Source: Ectocarpus siliculosus (taxonomy: Eukaryota; Sar; Phaeophyceae; Ectocarpales; Ectocarpaceae). Taken from it: a stretch of 64,000 bases of DNA. Both the position numbers and the translations under genes were made by a program. The stretch lies in assembly GCA_000310025.1 (NCBI GenBank), contig FN649734.1, positions 827,406-891,405 of the forward strand. The letters are read 5' to 3'. The notes below the pieces were generated by a model, which worked only from the letters and a program-made list of their open reading frames with translations, was not told the origin of the DNA and made no database searches. This document shows, piece after piece, positions 58,221-64,000 of the stretch; position 1 is the first letter of the stretch; the number at the start of each line of letters is the position of its first letter.

Positions 58221-59194
58221 TTAGAGCATGTCATACTCCTCGTCATTTGTCATCTCAGCGGTGGCAGCCGCCTGTGACACAGAAGTACCAGCTCGCTCGC
58301 GGGTGCCAGCGGTGGCAGGTGCCCGTGACACAGAAGTATGAGCTCGCTCGCGGGTGCCAGCGGTGCTAGCTGCCTGTGACACAGAAGTATGAGCTCGCTC
58401 GCGGGTGCCAGCGGTGCCAGCTGCCTGTGACACGGAAGTACCAGCTCGCTCGCGGGTGCCAGCGGTGGCAGGTGCCCGTGACACAAAAGTATGAGCTCGC
58501 TCGCGGGTGCCAGCGGTGCCAGCTGCCTGTGACACGGAAGTACGAGCTCGCTCGCGGGTGCCAGAGGCACCCCCGCCCGGGGACAGTGCTTTCATCGCAC
58601 TATTACTACTACTACCATCGGCCGTGGGAAACAGCACGCGGACGGCGGATTTGTGCGCCGCCCCCTCCACAGAAGAGTGGTTGGCGGCTGCCGCTACTGC
58701 TGCTGCTGCTGCATCCTGGGAGACCCGCTCCCCCGCCGCCGGCGCCGCCGCCGCATCGCCGGGGGCGTCGCCCGTAGCTTTCGCCAACGATCGCGAGAAC
58801 GCTGCCACCAAACGCCCGGACAATGACGGCGCAAGAGCGGTCCTCTCCGAAGGCAAGCCGTCGGTGGCGGGGACCATTTGGCGTTGTTCGCCATCGGTAG
58901 CGGCAGCCCGCTCGACAGGCCCGGAGCTCACGCCCCCCGGTGGTCCAGGGGAAGCACCACCACCCTTCGATACCGCTTTTGACGGGGGCGGAGGAGAAAT
59001 CTCACTGGATGATGACTCACGCGTTCGCGAGTCGTCGTTCTCAGCCCCCGCCAGAGCTAACCGCACGACCGCACGCCAGGCGTCCTCGCGGTACTCGTCC
59101 TTGTCGCTCACGCAGACACGGATCAGCTCCGACACAACGTTCGGTAGACCCTGCTCCAAATCCCCGGAGGGCGAGTCACCATTTAGGCCACCAC

Positions 59195-59229
<35 letters not shown>

Positions 59230-59672
59230 TTCAGTGGAGACATGTCCACCGGGACGGCCCTAGGCAAGTCCACAATAACCGAGCCACCACCGCCAGCCAA
59301 AGCTGCATCAGATGCAGCGAATTTTCTTCCGGAAGCAGCCGCGACGGCCACGGCGGTTGTGTTGCCCTCACCAACTGCCGCCGCCGACCTGGACCTTGCA
59401 CGAGCAGGAACAATCGCCGTGGTCGAGTCAGCAGCCGGCGTTCCAGCGGCGAACGCTGTCTTCGTCTTCGTAGACGAGGCGGAGGGCACCACCCCCGCAG
59501 CAGCAGGCGACACGCCTACGGCGGAGGTGGCGGGCCTAATGGTGCCGGTTCGGGGGGGGTTCTTGCCGTCACGCGCTGGGGAGGTGAGCGAGTAGGCCTG
59601 GAGGCCTTCGTCCGCGGGGTCCCCGTCAGAGAGACGTATTCGACGGTCCAAGTCTCGCAACAGCTCTTGCAC
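58221..59672 (-). CDS. Last exon: low-complexity tail with 17-residue repeats
   Basis: The 1,452-nt terminal exon opens VQELLRDLDRRIRLSDGD, completing the helical module, then runs into about 450 residues of Ala/Ser/Gly/Thr-rich sequence. A small conserved-looking helix is embedded in it (LPNVVSELIRVCVSDKDEYR / EDAWRAVVRLALAGAE). It contains a GCN-encoded run of ten Ala near 59200. It ends with six tandem copies of a 17-residue unit (GTRERAxTSVSxAxxTA) and the acidic tail NDEEYDML. Confidence 0.8.
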
Positions 59673-62600
59673 CTGCGGAAAGGACCAACAAAATAAAAAA
59701 AAGGACCCAGAAAAAAAAGAGGCGGATGGGAGATGCGACGAAACATGCTAATACTCAAAGCTGTCTAACGTGGTTGGTTTGCAACAGTGTCATGCGTGCG
59801 TGCTACTACACGAACAAAACAAAAAGCTGCGGGGGGCGAGCAATAAAACCAACCGACGAGCGACCACAAACCTGGACGTGCGTTACGTCCTGACAATAAA
59901 ACCACATGGCTCTGTTCGAGCCAAGACGCGACATACCCTTGGTCGCATGAGATACAGTACAGTACCACACCTCGTGCAACGAAGTTTCACAGCTCAAGCT
60001 CGATTACTACTTCACAACGAAGAGGATGCCAAAACCAAACCACGTGTAATCAAAAAAATCTGGACGAGACAGTTCCAACGCCCCCGTCATCAGCACCGTT
60101 ATCTACTGTTTCTACTGCCGCGTAGTCGAGAGCTTCGATGATATTCGGTCCAGATGGCGTGGCATCCAACGACCCCACCTGCGGAATGTATGGCGCACAC
60201 GCTCAACGGCACAACCTACCTGTGCTTCTCCCAGCTGGCTCTCCCTGCACTTGCGAGTGACGTCGCTCCTCACCCGCGCCCCGTCAACCCCGCACTCGAG
60301 CATGTTGAAGGCTATCGACGCGAGCTGTGAGAAGACCACGTTGTGCGTCCTGGCGACTGCCTCTCTCCTAGCCTCTCCGTGCAGGTCGTCCCACCGGCTG
60401 CTTTGTGGTACACACCAAGAAATAGACGAAAACGGCCGAGCGCGTTGCTGCTGTGAGACGTGTTGGTTCCATGCCAGACAGAAAAAGCCAAAGGCAAAGT
60501 CCTAGAGTAGTAACCCAAAGGAAAGACAGAAAAAGACAAGCGGAATTCTTGGTGACACTGAAACTCGTGTCGGTTCCATACCAGACAGCAAAAAACATCT
60601 CCACGTCTTCAAGAACAAACCCAGGTTTAGCCTTCGGGTTCCCGCACGGGTATGGCGGTTGCTACGAAGCGCACGCAAGGAACCCGTGAGCACCATGCTT
60701 GTTGGGTGTTGACGTGAGAACCATGTTTTTCCGGCTAACCTCTACTGAGAATCCCATCGCAACCACGGAGAGAAACGCGACAAAGAAGACGATGCAAAGA
60801 TTCCGGTTCAAAGTGTCGCTTCGGCAGCGAACGATTCGGAGGCTAGGTGGGGTGTCCCTTGTCTGCTCTTCTAGGCCGCCCCACATTCCATACTGGTCTC
60901 GTCGGACGCAAGCTTGGGTGCACGGGGGAGGCGTTGGTCGTATTCATATCGGAGGGAGTCAACGGATTGATCCTGGTCTGACGTGCCGAAAATGTTGACA
61001 GCTAGCTCGGGTTAGGTGTTCTTGATGTATCGGAGAGAGCATATGGACTGGTGCTGGCGGACATCAGCAGGGAATTAGGAAGCACACACTAGCAACGATC
61101 TCGATCGACCAAAAGCGTACTGCTAAGCTCAAGCAAGACGAACATAATTGCTGCACGCGCGAAAGCTCACGCATGCGCACGAGTTGCCATGTTCGGGATG
61201 GTGTGAGCGAGCCTAAGGAAGGATGAGGATTCACCCCATGCATTGGCATCCAGCTCCAGCTGTTTACCTGGCGTTGGCAGGACCCTCCTGGAGCTGCTCC
61301 TTGACACCAAGCATCAGCGCCTCGTGCCAGAACCTATCGATCGCATCATCCACACACGGAAAACATCGTTCGCAGCAACAACGAACAAGCCATGACAGCA
61401 ACAACATCAGCGGTAGCAATACGTGGTGTTCTTGCGCGTAGAAGCGTTCGCCATATCAGTGGCGTTGCGCAATATCACACCAGAACCCTGTCCGCCGAGC
61501 TTCATTCGAGGACCAAACTCTGAAAAACTTTTGGGTGACCGCAAGACAATTTCAGAACGTCGAGACCCTACCGCAAAGCACTGGCAACCGCTCAAAAAGC
61601 AAGTGGGAAAAAAATGAAACAAAATGCAACACAGGCGGCAAGCCGAAACGTGGACCGCCCTCGCGAGGATGCTAAAGCGACCCATGTGAAAAGAGAGGGA
61701 GGGGTTCGTAACCTTAACCCTAACCCTACCCCTAACCCTAACCTAACCCTAACCCTAACCCTAACCCCAACCCTAACCCCAACCCTAACCCCTAAGTTGA
61801 TAACCCTAACCAAAACCCTAACCCCAACCCTAACCCCAACCCTAACCCCTAAGTTGAAAACCCTAACCCTAACCCTAACCCTAACCCAAAACCCGTCACG
61901 CCCACTAAAATATGTTCGAGTATGTTACTGCCAAAATCTACCTCACCGTGGGTGCTTCCACAGGGGATGATCTCGGAGCTCCCTCAGCAGATACGTCCGG
62001 CCCTGTCGCCCACCTCCACTCTTGGAGTCCACCCCCCCGCCCTCGCCTCCTTTCGCGGAGCCCCCTCCCTTCTCGGTCTTGAAGAACGTGTTGGCCAAGA
62101 TCATCGCCTGGATGGTCATGAACGAAATCGGCGGCGTTGTGCAACAGTTCGGGTTTCGCAAAAAAACAACACGGAAGTTTTCAAGGTGCGGGGGAGACCG
62201 AACGGCTGGAGTAGAATAGTACAATTCAGCCGTACGACAGCGACCACCCCCTTCTCGAGAGCACAACGCTATTAAGCCCTACAAACTAATACATTTTGTT
62301 GCACCGCTCTTCTATACGAACGTGAGTTTCAGAGGCTGAACCCTTCAGGCTTTAAAAACGCTCTTCAATAGGAGCACAAGTGTGAGTAGCATAAATTTCA
62401 GAGGCTGAACCTTTCAGGCTTGAAAATTTAAGGCACATGCGCCCAGACCTGTTCTGCTTAGCCACGCCAGACCGACGTGCTTTCTCTCGCTCACCTGTCG
62501 CGCGCTCCGGATATCAAGGTACCCTTCCATGCCGTTCCCAGCCGCCGTGCCCCCCCCCTCCCCACGGTTATCGAACAGCCCCCCCGCGCCTTGCCCGCGG

Positions 62601-63628
62601 CTGGCCGCGGTCGTTCTCCCCCTGCCGAGGGCCAACTCCACCGTCTCCGCCAGCGCTCCCTGGGCGGTCGCCCTTTGGGCAGGATAGTGGCCGCCGCCGC
62701 CGCCGCTGCCGCCGCCGGGAGTGGAGAAGGGTGTCTGGTCGAACCACCCGGGGGTGGCCATGTTTCCTCCACCACTGCCGCCTGCTTGGGTACCTATTGT
62801 GTTGTCGGGGAAAAGAAGACAGGAAAGAGGCGGGGTGTGACCGGGGCACGTGTTGTGAGGGAGGGAGGGAGGGAGGGAGGGAGGGAGGGAGGGAGAGCTG
62901 CTTGGCCCATCCAGGCAACCATTCAAACAAGACGTCTGCAAAGGACTGACACCCGATACATACATCATACCACAGAGACAAAAGAGAAGCGAGCGATGCA
63001 TGCTCCCTCGTAGGCGCTAACAGCATCAGTACAAGAAATAAGCCACCGAAACACTTGAGCATGAACGTTCCCAGTTAGGATAACAAGTGGGATCGCTCGA
63101 AGTCACCGCTGGCCATGTATAAAAACTGTTCAGCCCAACCCAAATATCGTCGTCTTCCGTACGCAGCGCTGCGAGGTAAATAGGCACAAACCAGAACCTA
63201 AACTTCCAGGGTCCTTAATGCAAAAGCGAGAACGAAAGAGAGAGAGAGAAAAAGACAGAGAGAGACGAGAGACAGAGAGAGAAATAAAAGACCGAGCGCC
63301 AGCAAAACCTGACCCACCTCGCACACCACTAGCGCCCATGCTGACGGACGATGTCGCCCCTCCCTTCCCGCCCGGGCCACCACCCCTCACGTCGCTCCAC
63401 CCCGCAGCACCTCGACCCCCCCCCCCCCAACCCCGGCCCGGACCACCGCCGCCGCTGCTGCTATTGCCCCGCATGATCGACGCGGCGAACTCGAAAAGGT
63501 TAGCTCCAGTGCTCTTCTGCTGCCGGGCGCCGTTCCTGCCGGATACCGAGCTGTGCCTACCCCCCGGCTTGATGACGTGCGGGGTGGAGGGGACCGGGGT
63601 AGCGACGGCGGTCGCGGAAGCTGGCGCC

Positions 63629-63659
<31 letters not shown>

Positions 63660-63860
63660 GCGGCTTTCCGTGGATGACTCGGGAGGCCGGGCCCAGGCGC
63701 ATGCCCGGCGGCAGTCTGTCCGAGGTCGCCGCGGTGCCGAGGCTGAAGCAGGACCTGGGGGAGCCACCGCCGCCGTCGCCGTCCGTGTCTTCGGGGGAGG
63801 AGGACAAGGACGTAGCTTCGGACGAGACGCTGTCCGCCCTTTCTTCTTCGTCTTCCTCCG

Positions 63861-63895
<35 letters not shown>

Positions 63896-63981
63896 GCATC
63901 CAAAACTTCGATAGCGTCGCCCTCGCCCTTGCTGTAGCTTCCTCCGCCGGCCTCCTGTTGATTCCATGGGGTCACGTACAC
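58221..63981 (-). CDS. C-terminal part of a large protein, MADD/DENN-like module (tentative)
   Basis: Minus-strand exons: 63981(or beyond)-63318, 62793-62495, 62107-61947, 61333-61268, 60397-60220, 59672-58221 (stop). All junctions are GT-AG and in phase. The gene continues past the right edge, so the N-terminus is absent. The middle exons form a helical module: AMILANTFFKTEKG, YLLRELRDHPLWKHPRFWHE, ALMLGVKEQLQEG, THNVVFSQLASIAFNMLECG, RSDVTRKCRESQLGEAQ. The 'PLW..P.FW..A' start and the 'NM...GV....R..V.R..G.S.LG' pattern remind me of the C-terminal (death-domain-like) module of MADD/Rab3-GEP DENN proteins. That is recollection, not alignment. The coding assignment is strong; the family name is weak. 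Confidence 0.6.
58253..58562 (-). repeat. Six tandem 51-bp coding repeats
   Basis: The 51-bp unit encodes GTRERAxTSVSxAxxTA. Units alternate between versions (H..SRAPATA, G..SQAAGTA, H..SQAASTA), which points to expansion by duplication of two- or three-unit blocks. It is recent, since DNA identity between units is very high. Confidence 0.95.
60220..62107 (-). CDS. Conserved helical-module exons of the MADD-like gene
   Basis: Exons 62107-61947, 61333-61268 and 60397-60220. The splice between the first two joins LWKHP-R-FWHEALM in phase 2/1 across an intron containing telomere-like repeats. The next junction joins NA-R/S-RWDDLHGEARREAV. These are the only parts of the gene that look like a folded domain rather than low complexity. 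The 66-nt middle exon is supported by exact phase and strong donor GTAAAC, although its acceptor (GATCGATAG) lacks a good pyrimidine tract. Confidence 0.7.
61709..61894 (+). repeat. Interstitial telomere-like (CCCTAA)n tract in an intron
   Basis: About 25 units of CCCTAA with variants (CCCCTAA, CCCCAA, CTTAA) run for about 185 bp. Two copies of a CCCCTAAGTTGA(T/A)AACCC insert show internal duplication of a 57-bp block. It lies in the intron 61334-61946 of the MADD-like gene, so the transcribed RNA would carry the G-rich UUAGGG form. Confidence 0.95.
62328..62430 (+). repeat. Direct repeat pair of 31 bp
   Basis: TTTCAGAGGCTGAACCCTTC and the next 11 bases at about 62328 recur at about 62396 with two changes, in the intron 62108-62494 of the MADD-like gene. 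Confidence 0.8.
62495..63981 (-). CDS. N-terminal-side low-complexity exons of the MADD-like gene
   Basis: The exon from beyond 63981 to 63318 is open from the edge: Ala runs (ten and eleven residues), an acidic Ser/Glu stretch (SEEDEEERADSVSS) and Gly-rich sequence, ending at a phase-1 donor in GASGVR-G. Exon 62793-62495 continues AGGSGGGNMATPGWFDQTPF and ends GYLDIRSARQ at a GTGAGC donor. The acceptor of the latter is preceded on the coding strand by a long CCCT repeat. The poly-C run at 63988-63998 makes the true left (5') boundary of the first exon uncertain. Confidence 0.65.
62858..62894 (+). repeat. (GGGA)n tetranucleotide tract
   Basis: Nine uninterrupted GGGA units. On the coding (minus) strand this is a CCCT pyrimidine tract about 65 bp upstream of the 62793 acceptor. 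The plus strand has G-quadruplex potential. Confidence 0.95.
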
Positions 63982-64000
63982 CCGGGGGGGGGGGGGGTCA

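Noticed and set aside
58507-59595. 362-codon plus-strand ORF opposite the terminal exon of the MADD-like gene
   Set aside because: The minus strand is joined in phase to conserved exons; the plus frame is the complementary low-complexity translation.
61622-61970. Pro/Asn/Leu/Thr-rich ORFs through the CCCTAA tract
   Set aside because: Telomere-like repeat translation, not a protein.
1-64000. tRNA, rRNA, retrotransposon polymerase or integrated viral genes
   Set aside because: I looked on both strands for conserved tRNA boxes, reverse-transcriptase/integrase motifs and capsid-type ORFs and saw none that I could support by eye.

Overview
The window is eukaryotic nuclear DNA: GC-rich, dense in short GT-AG introns, with coding exons full of Ala/Gly/Ser/Pro runs and CAG/GCN microsatellites, and with 100-N scaffold gaps. 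Intron density, exon composition and gene content (a centriolar protein, a PIF1 helicase and a membrane kinase) fit a flagellate-forming stramenopile. An Ectocarpus-like brown alga is my best guess, as inference only.

Four split genes account for almost all supported coding sequence. (1) Plus strand, about 1.4-26.8 kb: a rotatin (RTTN) homologue reconstructed by hand as 33 exons whose phases all agree (9,324 nt from the first exon I can place, to a TAG at 26808-26810). Only the initiator exon is missing. (2) Plus strand, 31.3-45.5 kb: a PIF1-family DNA helicase with all canonical helicase motifs spread over about 18 exons. One exon is interrupted by an assembly gap. (3) Minus strand, 54.2 to 48.1 kb (perhaps starting near 55.1 kb or further up): a single-pass membrane protein with a long acidic/low-complexity juxtamembrane region and a C-terminal Ser/Thr-type kinase domain. 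(4) Minus strand, from beyond the right edge (about 64 kb) down to 58.2 kb: the C-terminal half of a large protein that I do not recognise with certainty. It has a helical module reminiscent of the C-terminal domain of MADD/Rab3-GEP-type DENN proteins, then a low-complexity tail with six 17-residue repeats.

Layout: 1-1.4 kb upstream sequence; 1.4-26.8 RTTN; 26.8-31.3 intergenic with repeat pairs and a degenerate ORF; 31.3-45.5 PIF1; 45.5-48.1 convergent intergenic; 48.1-54.2 kinase; 55.1-58.2 intergenic with a dispersed repeat; 58.2-64 MADD-like gene. RTTN and PIF1 are tandem; PIF1 and the kinase converge; the kinase and the MADD-like gene are tandem on the minus strand. Nothing suggests the four genes act together. 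The ties are weak (centriole/flagellum biology for RTTN, genome maintenance for PIF1, signalling for the kinase).

The most unusual material is in the introns and at the assembly joints: minisatellites abutting splice acceptors, a duplicated intron end with a decoy acceptor, an interstitial TTAGGG-type telomeric tract inside an intron, a hairpin-forming inverted repeat, and an N gap whose two flanks look like the same sequence. I found no CRISPR array, rRNA, tRNA, integrase or toxin gene, and no convincing new multi-gene system.
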